This document shows positions 1 through 10,829 of a stretch of DNA of 64,000 nt, piece after piece. The stretch's first letter is position 1. The number at the start of each line of letters is the position of its first letter. The DNA is taken from the NCBI RefSeq assembly GCF_000283155.1, contig NW_004454262.1, forward strand, positions 2,276,013 to 2,340,012, given 5' to 3'. Source of the stretch: Ceratotherium simum simum. Its lineage: Eukaryota > Chordata > Mammalia > Perissodactyla > Rhinocerotidae. Both the position numbers and the translations under genes were made by a program. The notes beneath the pieces were generated by a model that was given only the letters and a program-made list of their open reading frames with translations, had not been told where the DNA came from and did not search any database.

Positions 1-439
1 AAATGACCCATATATCTAACTAAAGAAAATACTCAAATATTGAAACAATAGATATGAACAGAAGCCTCAAGAGAAGAAAGGAGGAAACATTAATGAGAAA
101 TAAACACACACACATGTCTTTATACATATGTACATATGTTAAATACATATAATTAAATCTATGGATAATGATACACTGACAGACTGTCTAGAAACATATA
201 AAATACATGCTAAACAAGGACTCCTGAGATAAAAGACATATACCATAAGAGAAATTTTAATAAACCCCAGAACTTAAAATATTACATTATCTCAGTACAA
301 CCTAAGAGTTTGGGGTAAGGATATGGGGAGAGAGGCATAGATAGTAAAGGTCTTCTATAGGTTTCATTCATCTTCCTGGAAGAACAGAGTATGCTGGTAA
401 AGGAAACTTTGATATCTTTACTCCATGTGATAACAGAGA

Positions 440-985
440 AATATGTATAAAATTATGAGTACTAGAAAGTAAAGATAACCATTAATGGAACAGAAAACTA
501 ATTTAGCAAAAAGAATAAAGTAACTAAATTATAACTTCAGAAAATTAGGACAAATTTTTAAAAAAGTAAAAAGAAGGAAATAAATATTAAATGTAAAATA
601 AAATGGAAAGAAAACTCCTAAGTATATGGGTGGTCAAATAAATGAGCATGGCCATGATTCTCCCATTTAAAAAGAGATTGACAGATTAGACTTTTAAAAA
701 TTAAAATGAAGAAATAAACATTTAATATAAATAAATGAGAAGAGATAGGCAAATGCAAATAAAAAGAAAGTAGAAGTACCAATATTAATATCAAAAATAA
801 GGTGAAATTTGAGGACAAAACACTTAAAGGGTAAAGAGATAAATAATAATAAGGCATAAGCGATTTTTAAAAATATATAAATACCCATCATGAATCTGGA
901 CATACAAAACCACAATACAACTAAATATTTAAAGCAAAAAACAGAAGCAAATAAGTAAAAAATGGTCAGATCCATGAGAGGAGGA
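440..985 (+). mobile_element. Old L1 fragment, ORF2 endonuclease region
   Basis: This A-rich stretch reads, at about 760-850, like the mammalian L1 ORF2 segment that lies downstream of the endonuclease core: an 'agaaagt-gaagt' start, 'ctaatatc'-like phrases, then 'gacaaaacacttaaagggtaa'-like sequence. No frame stays open, so it is a dead fragment. The match to L1 is by pattern memory, and the limits are approximate. It may belong with the L1 5'-end material that follows, although the order (ORF2 part before the 5' part) means they are more likely two insertions or a rearranged one. Confidence 0.45.
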
Positions 986-999
986 TAAAACTGCTGTAG

Positions 1000-1715
1000 A
1001 AAACTTACAGTCTTACTGGCCTGAAGAACCAGAGGCCAGAACTCAAGGAAACTGTAGGTACTGGAAAGTGAAGAGGGAATCCCAAAAAAGAGAGAGCCAG
1101 AAAGGTGGCGTCAATAAACTCTGCCCCAACTGTGGCTAACCTCTGAACTGTGCATGTAGCACTGACAGCTAAGGCTAATAAGAACTGAACCAAGATTTGA
1201 GGTACAAAGCAGCGAGAGTTTGCAGTTTGAGTCTAGCAAAATTAAGTGCCTAGTTTTTCTGTTTTTTTGTGAGGAAGATCAGCTCTGAGCTAACATCTGA
1301 TGCCAATCCTCCTCTTTCTGTTGAGGAAGATTGGCCCTGGGCTAACATCTGTGCCCATCTTCCTCTACTTTATATGGGACGCCACCACAGCATGGCTTGA
1401 CCAGCAGTGCGTCAGTGCATGCCCGGGATCCAAACCTGAGAACCCTGGGCCGCTGCAGCGGAGCATGCGCACTTAACTGCTGCGCCACCGGGCTGGCCCC
1501 TTAAGTGCCTGTTTTTCAAAACCAGCACTCCTCAGGGGAGTATATCAAAATACAGAGTCTCTACAACAGATCATTCACAATCACCAGAAAACAATCCAAA
1601 TTTACTCAACATGCTCCTCCAAAAAAACTTAGGAAAATATACCATTTGCAAGAGAAAAAAATAAATAATGGAAATGACCCAGATATTAGAATTAACATTT
1701 CTATCTGATCTTCCT
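1000..1715 (+). mobile_element. Old L1 fragment, 5' region, interrupted by a SINE
   Basis: The text on both sides of the SINE at 1252-1500 resembles the 5' UTR and ORF1-proximal region of old mammalian L1 elements. Before the SINE is 'cctgaagaaccagaggccag'. After it is a phrase about a nearby CAAGAGAAAAAA run followed by 'gaaatgacccagatatt' and 'gaattaacattt'. The SINE splits the L1, so the SINE is younger. No coding frame survives. Family assignment is by remembered pattern; the subfamily is not resolved. Confidence 0.4.
1252..1500 (-). mobile_element. ERE-type tRNA-derived SINE (short body type)
   Basis: On the minus strand this starts with the GGGCCAGCCC-type head of the equine ERE family and contains a tRNA-like region with A- and B-box promoter sequence. 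It continues through 'tcccatataaagtagagg' and two copies of a 'gatgttagctcagggc' body motif, and ends in an A tail (read as T on the plus strand). The target-site duplication TTAAGTGCCT is perfect: 1242-1251 and 1501-1510. It is inserted in older L1 sequence. The element is non-coding; apparent open frames over it are chance. Confidence 0.95.
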
Positions 1716-3138
1716 TCTCTCTTTCCTTCACTCAGGGTAAACTTGCATGGAGTTTGGACAGCTCTCCCAGCCTTTCCTAGCTCCCTCTCCATTTTCTCTC
1801 ACAGGTTTCCTCTACTAGAATCCTTTCAAGTTCAGTCTCATCTTACTGTCCGCTTCTCTGAGGACCCAGTAACACAACTGGTCTGAGAAATCTCTCTAAA
1901 AGTCAAAAGTCTAAAGCAACAGCTCTAACAAAACTCAGCCAAGCCTTTTTCTAAAAAAATTAAGAACAACACTTGCAACTCTTTCCTTCTCGCCCTGCTG
2001 CCAACCTGGACTACACTGACCAGTAGATATTTTGAACAGCCTTCCCCTATGACCTCATTCTAACTTTCATATACTAGGTCTGCAATAATGCTCAGGTCTC
2101 CGAGAAACTTCTGATCTCCCTGACTCACATATTCTTTGCTCTCAACAGACTGGAGACTCTTTATCCTTTTGGTGGGATGAAATAGCTTCGAAGCAAACCA
2201 TATCTAAGAAGCATTTTCCTCTGGTGAGGGCAGACCCTTTTCTCTGCAAAGGCAGATCCCCGCTGCCTTATCAAAACCTGCCTCCCTCATTTGACAGCTG
2301 CAATGCAGAAGACAAACTAGAGTTAACAACCAAAAGCTGTAAAACTGCAGCTAACATTCAACCTTAAAGCTGCTGCTCTACCAACAGATAAACACTTATC
2401 ATGACTTTTAATTCTTTTAAACACATCCCTGCTCTGCCACTAGAGCTGAGTTGTTCAGAAACTAAGCTTATGAGCCTTATTTTTTATCTTTATGTAATAA
2501 AAGGTCCCATCTTTCACTATTCAATACTAATTGATAAATGCCAAATATAAGCAACAGTGAATTATAATAGACTGATTTGTCACAGCTCAGCAATATTGCC
2601 TAGTTTTCACAAACCGGGACAAGCATTACACATAACTCATAACTATTCAGGTACAGGTAATTCAATTTGAAGAAACCTAAGAGATTTTTAACTTCTCTTC
2701 CTCTTTACCATTCTATACTTGGCCACTTAAAGAACCAATAGGACTTCTGAGTTTAAAAGATGAAAAAAAAGTAAAGTTTATGTTTGATATTGATTAGAAC
2801 ATTGGAATCAGTTGTTGGAATTGATTAAATTCCAAGAAACAATTTAGTGGGAGGAAGCTACTAGACAACTTCTTCTACATTTAAACCTCGTAATTTAAGT
2901 GTCATCTTCTCTTCTCCGCTATCCTTAGATAATTAAGATCTATCTTCCGGTGGTTGCAATACTGAACTCGTTCCTAGTAAAAAAAAAAGTATTGGTGATA
3001 AGAAGTTAAATCAGACAAGTTATAAACAAAAATATAAAGACACAGTAACAAACAAAAGATTGATGGAGGCTTAGTCCCTGCTTTCAAAAGTATAAGAGTT
3101 TAAACGTTTTTCATATTGGTGGTGGTGACTTTTGAACA
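1716..3138. other. No gene recognised
   Basis: This stretch has no long open frame and no repeat that I can name. The part from about 1,970 to 2,500 is a little richer in GC and reads like an old unassigned interspersed repeat or LTR. From 2,500 to 3,138 it is plain AT-rich sequence. Confidence 0.5.
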
Positions 3139-3263
3139 CATGTGTGTGTGTGTGTGTGTGTGTNNNNNNNNNNNNNNNNNNNNNNNNNNNNNNNNNNNNN
3201 NNNNNNNNNNNNNNNNNNNNNNNNNNNNNNNNNNNNNNNNNNNNNNNNNNNNNNNNNNNNNNN

Positions 3264-3300
<37 letters not shown>
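3139..3300. repeat. Compound TG/TA microsatellite containing an assembly gap
   Basis: A pure TG run occupies 3141-3163, then comes a 100-base N block, then a pure TA run from 3264 to 3300. The two dinucleotide runs were probably one compound TG/TA array before the gap. Translations across it are artefacts. Confidence 0.95.
3164..3263. other. Assembly gap, 100 N
   Basis: Exactly 100 undetermined bases. That round number is commonly used for a gap of unknown length, so the true distance may differ. Confidence 0.98.
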
Positions 3301-3303
<3 letters not shown>

Positions 3304-3477
3304 GCAGATGATCCAAAGAATTTACCCCAAAACTTCTCCCAACTTCCCCCCTGCCTGCCATTCTTATATCTTGTTGAAGTGTAGGCATACTGAAGAAAGT
3401 ACTTAATAAGATAAGAATGGATGTAATAGGGGAAAAAGTCTTGAACATTGATTCCAATCATTGATTTTGAATTTTAG

Positions 3478-3660
3478 ATTCAGCCACTCAACAGACCTTG
3501 GGCGAGCTGTGTACTCTCTGTGATTCAGTTTTCATATCTATACATTGGGTATGACAACTTAAATCCCCGGGATTGTTGTGAGGATTTAATGGGATGATGT
3601 CTGCAGGAGCAACTCCTATGATTAGTTATAATACTAAATGCTCAATAAATGTCAGTTAAT
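3478..3660 (+). mobile_element. MIR SINE fragment
   Basis: Reads in order like the MIR core and 3' part: 'gaccttgggcgagctgtg', then 'cagttttcatatct', 'attgttgtgaggatttaat', and a tail close to 'gctcaataaatgtcagttaa'. The head is missing or too diverged to see. Confidence 0.8.
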
Positions 3661-3850
3661 TGAAAGTAAAAACTGGTTCACCAACAATCTATGGGGAGAT
3701 TGAACTAATAAGACCCCCTTCCAGAAGATATATATGTTCAGGAAAAAAACTAGAAATAAAGGTTAAAAAGCATTTAAATTATTTAGATGTTTGTTTTATA
3801 AAGAATTCTATTTTCTATATTATAGAACTGGGGACAAAAAGAGATAAGTG

Positions 3851-4158
3851 GGGGGCCGGCCCCGTAGCTTAGTGGTTGGGTGTGCGTGCTCCACTACTGG
3901 CGGCCCGGGATCGGATCCCGGCGCACACCAACGCACCGCTTGTCCGGCCATGCTGAGGAGGCCTCCCACATACAGCAACTAGCAGGATGAGCAACTATAA
4001 CATACAACTATCTACTGGGGCTTTGGGGAGAAAATGTGAAAAAAAGGAGGAGGATTGGCAATAGATGTTAGCTCAGAGCCGGTCCTCCTCAGCAAAAAGA
4101 GGAGGATTGGCATGGATGTTAGCTCAGGGCTGATCTTCCTCACAAAAAAAAAAGAGAG
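3851..4158 (+). mobile_element. ERE-type tRNA-derived SINE (long body type)
   Basis: Begins GGGGGCCGGCCCCG, followed by the tRNA-like head ('cttagtggtt' A-box area, 'gatcggatcc' B-box area). It then has the 'acagcaactagcaggatg' and 'acatacaactatctactgg' segment, followed by two 'gatgttagctcag' units and an A tail. The 11-bp duplication AGAGATAAGTG flanks it at 3840-3850 and 4159-4169. It carries both body types found separately in other copies in this window. Non-coding. Confidence 0.95.
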
Positions 4159-4594
4159 AGAGATAAGTGAGTGAATAAATAAATTAATTAATAAAACACA
4201 ATGTAAAAAGTGCTTATAGTCACATGCAAAAAGTGTTGCTAGAATACATAGAAAGGACAACCTTCTGGGGTGAGGGGAGGGGATTGTTCAGGGAAGGTTT
4301 TACTTTGCACAGAGACTCACAGAGGACTTGAGCCTTGGTTATAAGTGGGAGTTCATCAGACAGATGGGGTGAGAGGAAAAGGGAGGGAGCAGTAAGCATA
4401 CCAGACAGACAGAAATTATATGGGCTCACATAACATATGATTTCTGAGTAATATAATTTCATAAATTCGCCATGAAAAACAAGAAAAAGGAAACATCATA
4501 GGTGAATAAAACTAGCCCATATATAACAGACAATTTTAAGTAGAGAAAAATGGGGGAAGTAAGAAATATTAATAAAGCTCTCAAATCATGTGCT

Positions 4595-4760
4595 CAAGAG
4601 GAAAGAGCACCAGGAGTTCAATGGCCTGGTTCAAGTCTGGTTCTACCTGTGTGATCTTGGGTAAATCTCTTCAAACTCTGAGCCTCAGTTTTCTCATCTC
4701 TGAAAACTGAGAGTTGGCTTAGCAGATCATTAAGGTATCTGTCATCTCTAAAATCCCTAG
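4595..4760 (+). mobile_element. MIR SINE fragment
   Basis: Contains the MIR sequence order: 'ggttcaagtctggttctacc', 'tgtgtgatcttgggtaa', 'gagcctcagttttctcatct', and a diverged 3' part around 'ctctaaaatccctagg'. Confidence 0.75.
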
Positions 4761-4876
4761 GATACAATGAAAATTGAAGCTCCACTTTTACCTACCTATT
4801 AATAAAACAGATCAGTAAATTATCTAGCTTTTATTTAAAAACTACTGTTTTTGAAAACTCACTGCACAATACAAAA

Positions 4877-4946
4877 AAAATATATACACATAAACTTTAC
4901 GCATGTATGTATACATATGTATGTAAGTGTGTGCGTGTGTGTGTTG
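4877..4946. repeat. Degenerate TA/TG simple repeat
   Basis: Alternating purine-pyrimidine sequence: a short TATATACACA part, 'gtatgtatacatatgtatgt', then 'gtgtgcgtgtgtgtgt'. It is imperfect, so probably an old microsatellite. Confidence 0.7.
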
Positions 4947-6668
4947 CAGCTTATTACTTAGGGGAAAAATAACTGGATTAAGTCACACTTGGTTAAGGTG
5001 GAAGGAGAGAGAGAGAGGGAAGGAAAGGAATTTGACATGTCTTCAGAGCTCGTTAGTGCCCTGATACCAAATGATTCAAGGACATCTTTGGCTTTGATTC
5101 TAACAGTTGTTCTGTTTTGAGTAACATGACAACAATCTAAAGATCCACAGCTGGACTCTGGAAAATCTTTTCTGATTCTTCTGTTATAAAAGTAACTTAT
5201 TTGCTGTATAGGCTGTATGACACAGGACCATTTCAGAACAAATCCTGTCAAAGCCAGGGGCCCAGAGGAGCTGCTTTATGCATTTTTGGTAAAACACGTG
5301 ATTTGTTTTTAAGTTGCTCTGGTATTAAGAAAGGCTGAGCAAGCAGTTTTGAGAGGTCACGGCTCAAGTTGAAACAAAAAGTGAACGCTTGTGCTCACAC
5401 ATTGTAAAGGGATGCGTTTTTGTTTCTCTAATCTCCTTCCTCAGTCCCGGGGTTTCTCAGCCCACTCGCCAAGCAACACAGTGGACAGGTCTCTTCATCA
5501 AGATGAATCACCTACCCACATGACTTATATCATGTCTCCTCTTGTTCCACACAAGTTTGATGCCACAACGGATGCTACCAATAACACCATTTGATTTAGA
5601 AATAAGGAGACATGCCAGGTCTTTCTCAGACACACCTTTGTTCTTCATTAATCACAGCATCACTGAAATTTAAGGCCAGCAGGGACCTCACACATCATCA
5701 ATTTAGCTGCTTATTCTTAAGGAAGAGTTAATACTTTAAACACCAAAGTAACATGATAAGACTAAAATCATAAATTTTTTCCAGAAGTGTTAAAGGTTTT
5801 TCCCCAGGATGCCTTTTTCCACCACCGCTCTTTAAACTAAAGATAATCCCCATTAAGGTGAGGCACAGATTAATTCAATAAATAATTTCCACTACTTCTT
5901 CATGATCTTCAAGGATTGTTGTATCACAGTGTACCCGCCATCCTTACAAGGCCCTCCACCCAGCTCTTCACCTTTCCTTCCTTGACCCCCACAAAGCTCT
6001 CCAGAATCATCTGACCATTGATGAATGGACCCCAAGCCATTTGAGAGCCAGTGATCCCAAAACATTTCTAGGAATGAATTTATCTCTTTTCAAATATAGA
6101 CTATAAGCCCTATGAAGTTTTTTCTTTGGGGAGACAAAAGAAATATTTTCCCTGCTGCCAAACCAATAAATTTTCTTTTTCCCCTCTGAATTTTTACAGG
6201 CAATTTTCTACACTAAAAATTGCATGCACGGTGTAAATTTTCGGGAGCTTTCCTCTTGGAAAGCCGATTTCTCATATGCCTTCCAACAAAGACTGACCAC
6301 ATCCTGACAAAAGCTAAGCACTGTGTAATGCTAAACAGACCTGGGCCTGGAGGAAATAAGATGCCACATTCAGGATAGCTGTCAGCACTTGTCCAGCACC
6401 CTGCCTTCTACTCATCCCTCCCCTAAAATTAGCCAGGAGGGAAGTCTGGAGGTAAGTGGACAGCTTCTGAACCCAAAAGCAAAGCAGAAAAGTCACTTGA
6501 TTGCTATTTTGCAAATACTTTGCTGAGGTTGACCACTGTCTGAAACTATTTTATTTCTATGTAAGTGTTGCTTACTAACCCTTTTCTCCTGAGACAGTTG
6601 AAGACTGTCTTACACATTCCTACACAGTCCCAGAGAATTCTAGAATACCATACATTAACACTTTGTTT
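4947..6668. other. No gene recognised
   Basis: There is a short GA-rich patch near 5002-5030. The block at about 5250-5600 is less AT-rich than its surroundings but has no frame or splice context I can support. Phrases near 5,660-5,700 could be the edge of an old MIR-like element. Nothing else is recognisable. Confidence 0.5.
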
Positions 6669-6683
6669 AAGAAACTGGTGCTG

Positions 6684-6925
6684 GGGCCGGCCTGGTGGCG
6701 CAAGCGGTTAAGTGCGCGCTCTCCGCTGCGGCGGCCCGGGGTTCGCCAGTTCGGATCCTGGACGCGCACCGACGCTCTGCTTGGCAAGCCATGCTGTGGC
6801 GGCGTCCCATATAAAGTGGAGGAAGATGGGCACGGATGTTAGCCCGGGGCCAGTCTTCCTCAGCAAAAAAAGAGGAGGATTGGCGGATGTTAGCTCAGGG
6901 CTGATCTCCTCACAAAAAAAAAAAA
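6684..6925 (+). mobile_element. ERE-type tRNA-derived SINE (short body type)
   Basis: Starts GGGCCGGCCTGGTGG, with tRNA-like A-box ('gcgcaagcggttaagtg') and B-box ('gttcggatcc') regions. The body with 'cccatataaagtggagg' follows, then two 'gatgttagc' units and an A run. The 15-bp duplication AAGAAACTGGTGCTG is perfect at 6669-6683 and 6926-6940. The insertion point reads TTT/AAGAAA, as expected for L1-type endonuclease priming. Confidence 0.96.
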
Positions 6926-7029
6926 AAGAAACTGGTGCTGAACAAAAGCTTTTCTGAAGTAAGAAAAGCAGCTGAGCGATGACTCCCGATGCATTTAGCA
7001 AAGGCTTAAGCAAGCAGATCCAAGCAGAG

Positions 7030-7165
7030 TTTATTCATTTATGCACTCATTCAATAAACATTTTCTTGAGCATCTATTTTGCTGAAAATACTGTGGCAAA
7101 TGCTGCAGTTAATATGAAAATAGAAGAGACAGCTTCTCCCCTCAAAGAGTTAATAGTTGTGTGCC
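7030..7165 (-). mobile_element. L2 LINE 3' fragment
   Basis: The plus strand shows the reverse complement of an L2 3' end: 'cattcaataaacattttctt', 'gagcatctatttt', then a diverged 'cttctcccctcaaagagtta' corresponding to the conserved segment further upstream in L2. Confidence 0.65.
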
Positions 7166-7584
7166 CATGCACAACTGTGTACTCCAGTGTACGAAGAGTT
7201 TAGAGTCTAGAACTTTGGAATAGGAAAATGATTACGTACATTTCCAAAATGCAGAACTCATTAGACATGGAACCTAAAACTGTAATTTTCACTTGAGTTC
7301 ACATTTTCTCACAATGAATTCTGTAGTCAGATGAAGAAAAATATAATAGGATAGATGATGTATAATTAAATATTGATCTTCATTTAGACAGTGATTCTCA
7401 ACACTTTAATTTTTTAGTTTCTCTTAATCAATGTTAATGCATTGGGGATGCTGTTATTTAAAGAAGTAAATAACACTGTCAGATAATTAAGATATGGTAA
7501 GCTTAACTATGGAAAGCACAATAAAATACAATTAATTTTTAAAGATCTTTTACAAAACCATTGTAGGTCAAATTACAGACTGAA

Positions 7585-7662
7585 AGGGCACTTACATGGT
7601 GTTTTGATCATTAGCCTGCTTTTATAGATGATGAAACTGAGGTCTAGAAGTAAAGTGGTCCA
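7585..7662 (-). mobile_element. Short MIR fragment
   Basis: Contains 'tatagatgatgaaactgagg', the hallmark of the MIR core on the opposite strand. The rest is too short or diverged to extend. Confidence 0.55.
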
Positions 7663-7984
7663 TTGATAAAAGCTTATAGATTTTGCCCAGAGAAAACTGT
7701 CTCTGCCCCCAGTTTCTGGCTTTTTCACTCTCACTATAGATATAATTCTAATTAGTTTGGTTATCTGATTCTTCAACCCAATGGAAAGCAAATTAGAAAG
7801 AAAAGTAGATAAAGTTACTAGAATCAGAAGCAATTGCTGCAAAATCGAAGAATTAACAATAATAAAGGAAGAAACTAGAGAAAAAAACATCAGAAACATC
7901 ACAAAATAAACACATCACACATATCACAAAATATACAGCATCCTGGTGACATTTCATTTGCTGGCAACCGCTCTACGCACATTA

Positions 7985-8262
7985 ACATCCCCTCAAGGTT
8001 TACCTGCTTTCCAGTCCATCTGTTTCAGTCTCCTGTTCCAGTCTACTCCTCCCTCACTAAGCTCTAACCACACTCCTCTTCAGTTCTGCAAACTTGTCAA
8101 CTTCTTTCCCACCTCAAGACTTTGCTCACGCTGTTCTCTCTGCTTGGAACTCTTTCTCCCCATTCTTCACATGGCTACGTTCTCTGTCTTTAAGACTCAG
8201 TTTATACAGTAACTGTCACTGGATGGGCACTCAGCAAATATTTGTTGAATAAATAAATGGAA
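7985..8262 (+). mobile_element. L2 LINE 3' fragment
   Basis: Reads in order like L2: 'ctaaccacactcct', 'cacctcaagactttgctcac', 'gctgttctctctgcttggaa', then a shortened tail ending 'cactcagcaaatatttgttg'. The last 40 bases match the L2/MIR shared 3' end. The 88-codon frame over it is chance. Confidence 0.85.
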
Positions 8263-9485
8263 GAATAAATATCTATAATGTTAACCCTGTGTCTTTCAGA
8301 AAGATCTATCTTTAGTATATTCAAGCTAAAAAGCAAAGAGTGAAATATATACATGTCCACCAAAAATGTTTAAAATGAGTCAACCTTAAAAATAAAAGCA
8401 GTAGCAACTTCAGGTAACTGGAAAAATTCTTATTTTCTGAAACGCGATACAATCACCACTGAACTACCCCAATATAGTAATTTCTCTTGAAATTCACATT
8501 TTCCTTACTGTGAAAGCAAGGTTTGACAACAATGTAGCTACGCAGACTTCATTGTTACAGAAACAAGCTACACATCATCCACTCCGGGATACCATACTTC
8601 ATACTTTGGTGGGAGAATAACTGTATAAATTTCTGCTTATTAATTTTTCCAATTAAGTAAATGAAAAACAATATCAACTTTATCATTTAGGTTAGGCTTG
8701 GAGGTTTAATAAGATATTAAAAGGTTTTTAATGCAATTTTATGTTCAGAATAGACCACAGGTCAAAGGGATCAGATAGTCTGATTAATGTAACTCTCAGC
8801 TATCAATAAATTAATTCAAAGTTCACTTTTTTTGATCCTTCGGCGTTCAGATAGTTGAGATTTTACAGTAGAAATTCAAACCCACATTTGTATCTTCTCA
8901 GTAATTTGTCAGTCCAAGTTGCTCAATTCACAAGTCTAAAGAAGTTTCCTCCCTGCCCCAGCTGTGCCAATTCAACCTGGAATGGGAAACATTGAGTTCT
9001 GACACCCTTAACAGCTACCAAGATTTTGTGATGGAAATGAAGCTGACAGTTCTGTCAGTGATGTGAGAAGCAGAATCAGATTCAGCTTGTTCCTGCAGAG
9101 ATGTGCTGGCTCTACAGAGCTGAAGATAATAAAAGCAAGCTTGGTGGATAAAATGAGCAGATATAAGTCAAATACACATGGGAAGAAATATTGAGCAAAA
9201 AGATGACATTTTGCACAATACTAATCAGGTGAACAGTGCCTTTGCCAAAGGTTCAGCAACCACTGGAGGAAAGGAGGGGCTTAGTGTCTCCTAAGAGTCT
9301 GCTGCTTCTTACAATCTAAATTTCCTGCGCCCTAAATCTCATCTCCCTTGTTTGGTATTTCAGGTAATGGAATTACAGGTCTTTCGAAGTATATGTGTCC
9401 TGTTATGAGGCTTTTCATGATCTAAAGTCCCATTCCCCACATAAATTAAATACCTGATTTTTTAAAAGTCATCTTGGGCCAATAC
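8263..9485. other. No gene recognised
   Basis: Moderately AT-rich single-copy-looking sequence. I see no frame, repeat family or splice-flanked block that I can support. Confidence 0.5.
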
Positions 9486-9489
9486 ATAT

Positions 9490-9668
9490 ATTCTCTACAA
9501 TCTTTCAAACAACCTTTCAAGGTAGATGTTACTATTTATGTTTTGCAGATGAGAAGAACCAAAGTTCAAAGAGAAAACTAACTTACCCAAGATCACACAG
9601 CTAGTAAATAGCAGAGCCAACATTTAAATCCACATCCTCCAGAATTACACTACTCTCTTGCCTTTTAC
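9490..9668 (-). mobile_element. MIR SINE
   Basis: The plus strand shows the reverse complement of MIR: 'aacctttcaaggtagatgtt', 'gcagatgagaagaacc', 'acccaagatcacacagctag', 'agcagagccaacatttaaat'. Confidence 0.85.
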
Positions 9669-9812
9669 CGTTGCTGACAGAATCCTCAAGTTATTAGGTG
9701 TTTTCTGCTAAAGGAAGATATTTTCCTTTTATAAAATGCAAGTTAAAGAAAATCTCCATAAACACATGTAAAACACTTCTATAATCTTGATGTCAATAAG
9801 TAATAACTTTAC

Positions 9813-9996
9813 CTGAGAATACGTCCTGGGTTTCCCAAGAGCCATAGCAAAACTACAATGCCATTTTCTGGCCAATGTCTTGACAAGCCAGGCATCAAGT
9901 TTACACTCTGCAAATGTGATGTAGCTGGCAATGGCTGCTCTCTGGCCTGAGTGGATTTGGAAGCTCTGTCCCAGTGAAGCAGCCAACCTCTGGGAG
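9813..9996 (-). other. Candidate internal exon of an unrecognised transcript
   Basis: Read on the minus strand, the sequence runs from an acceptor-like TTGCTTCTCAG (AG at 9997-9998) to a donor-like CAG/GTAAAG (GT at 9811-9812). The 184 bases between are clearly richer in GC than the flanks and match no repeat I know. Two minus-strand frames are open across the block. One gives a stretch containing QRLAASLGQSF and LVKTLARKWHCSFAMALG and has a codon pattern that looks plausible for coding. 184 is not a multiple of 3, so if coding it changes phase. The polypyrimidine tract is short. It could equally be a non-coding RNA exon, a pseudogene piece or chance. An ERE SINE lies 90 bases upstream in the would-be intron. 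Confidence 0.28.
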
Positions 9997-10086
9997 CTGA
10001 GAAGCAAATTCTCTTTAAAGTGGCTTTTATGGAAATCACTGAAATAGATTTTAATTTTCTATAAGTTTTGTTCAAGAAAAATCTTT

Positions 10087-10322
10087 TTTTTTTTCTTTTT
10101 TGTGAGGAATATCAGCCCGGAGCTAACATCCAATGCCAATCCTCCTCTTTTTGCTGAGGAAGATTGGCCCTGGGCTAACATCCGTGCCCATCTTCCTCTA
10201 CTTTATATGGGATGCCGCCACAGCATGGCTTGACAAGCAGTGCGTCAGTGCGTGCCTGGGATCCGAACCCTGGGCCGGCAGGAAGCATGCGCACTTACCC
10301 ACTACGCTACCGGGCCGGCCCC
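10087..10322 (-). mobile_element. ERE-type tRNA-derived SINE (short body type)
   Basis: On the minus strand it opens GGGGCCGGCCCGGTAGCG, with a tRNA-like head lacking several bases (the region at 10271-10290 is shortened). The 'catataaagtagagg' body follows with two 'gatgttagc' units and a mixed A tail. The flanking duplication AAGAAAAATCTTT is perfect at 10074-10086 and 10323-10335. Non-coding. Confidence 0.95.
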
Positions 10323-10420
10323 AAGAAAAATCTTTAAGGTAAGGAGAGAATCCTTTACAAAACACCTTATAGGTTAGTCTTTGGTTCTGCATTTGCTTTT
10401 GTCACCTGACCTTGAGGGGG

Positions 10421-10446
10421 GTGTGTGTGTGTGTGTGTGTGTGTGT
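10421..10446 (+). repeat. GT dinucleotide microsatellite
   Basis: Thirteen GT units in a row, preceded by a run of six G. Potential Z-DNA former and a likely length polymorphism. Confidence 0.95.
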
Positions 10447-10639
10447 ATAATTGATAAGTAGATAAATATTCTTATCACTATTATACGTTATGCTTACTGT
10501 GCACCCAGATGATGAATTTAAAAATTAAGAGATGTGGTCCAACATCACAAAATAGCCATTTGACTAACTTTCCACTGAATTAAATACTGCTTATCCATTA
10601 TATCCCAAGAGACATGGCTTTTCTGCCTGGTGAAATAAA

Positions 10640-10825
10640 AGAAATGCAAGATTTAAGTTCTTGACTCTACCACTTGTCCTCTCTCAGAGACTGTCATCAT
10701 TTCCAAAGTGGAGATATCTAAAACACCTAGTTCAGAAAGTTATATCGAGGTTCAAATGGAATCATTCTTGTGAAGATCTTTTGTAAATAACAAAGTCCAG
10801 TAAGCCCTCACATTAGCTAGTGTTT
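10640..10825 (+). mobile_element. Diverged MIR-like fragment
   Basis: The order 'ttcttgactctaccactt', a diverged 'atcatttccaaagtggagat', then 'gaatcattcttgtgaagatc' follows the MIR layout but with many changes. Confidence 0.45.
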
Positions 10826-10829
10826 TGTC

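Noticed and set aside
3071..3461. Open frames of 80-128 codons across the N block
   Set aside because: They exist only because N and dinucleotide repeats contain no stop codons.
6684..6770. tRNA gene in the SINE head
   Set aside because: A and B boxes are present but the cloverleaf is not intact, and the sequence continues as a SINE with an A tail and target-site duplication.
6708..7013. Open frames over the ERE SINEs here and at 10.1, 44.2 and 46.5 kb
   Set aside because: CpG-rich tRNA-like heads have few stop codons; SINEs do not encode protein.
7388..7460. Left end of a Charlie-type transposon ('cagtgattctcaacac')
   Set aside because: Only about 20 bases resemble a hAT end and no right end was found.
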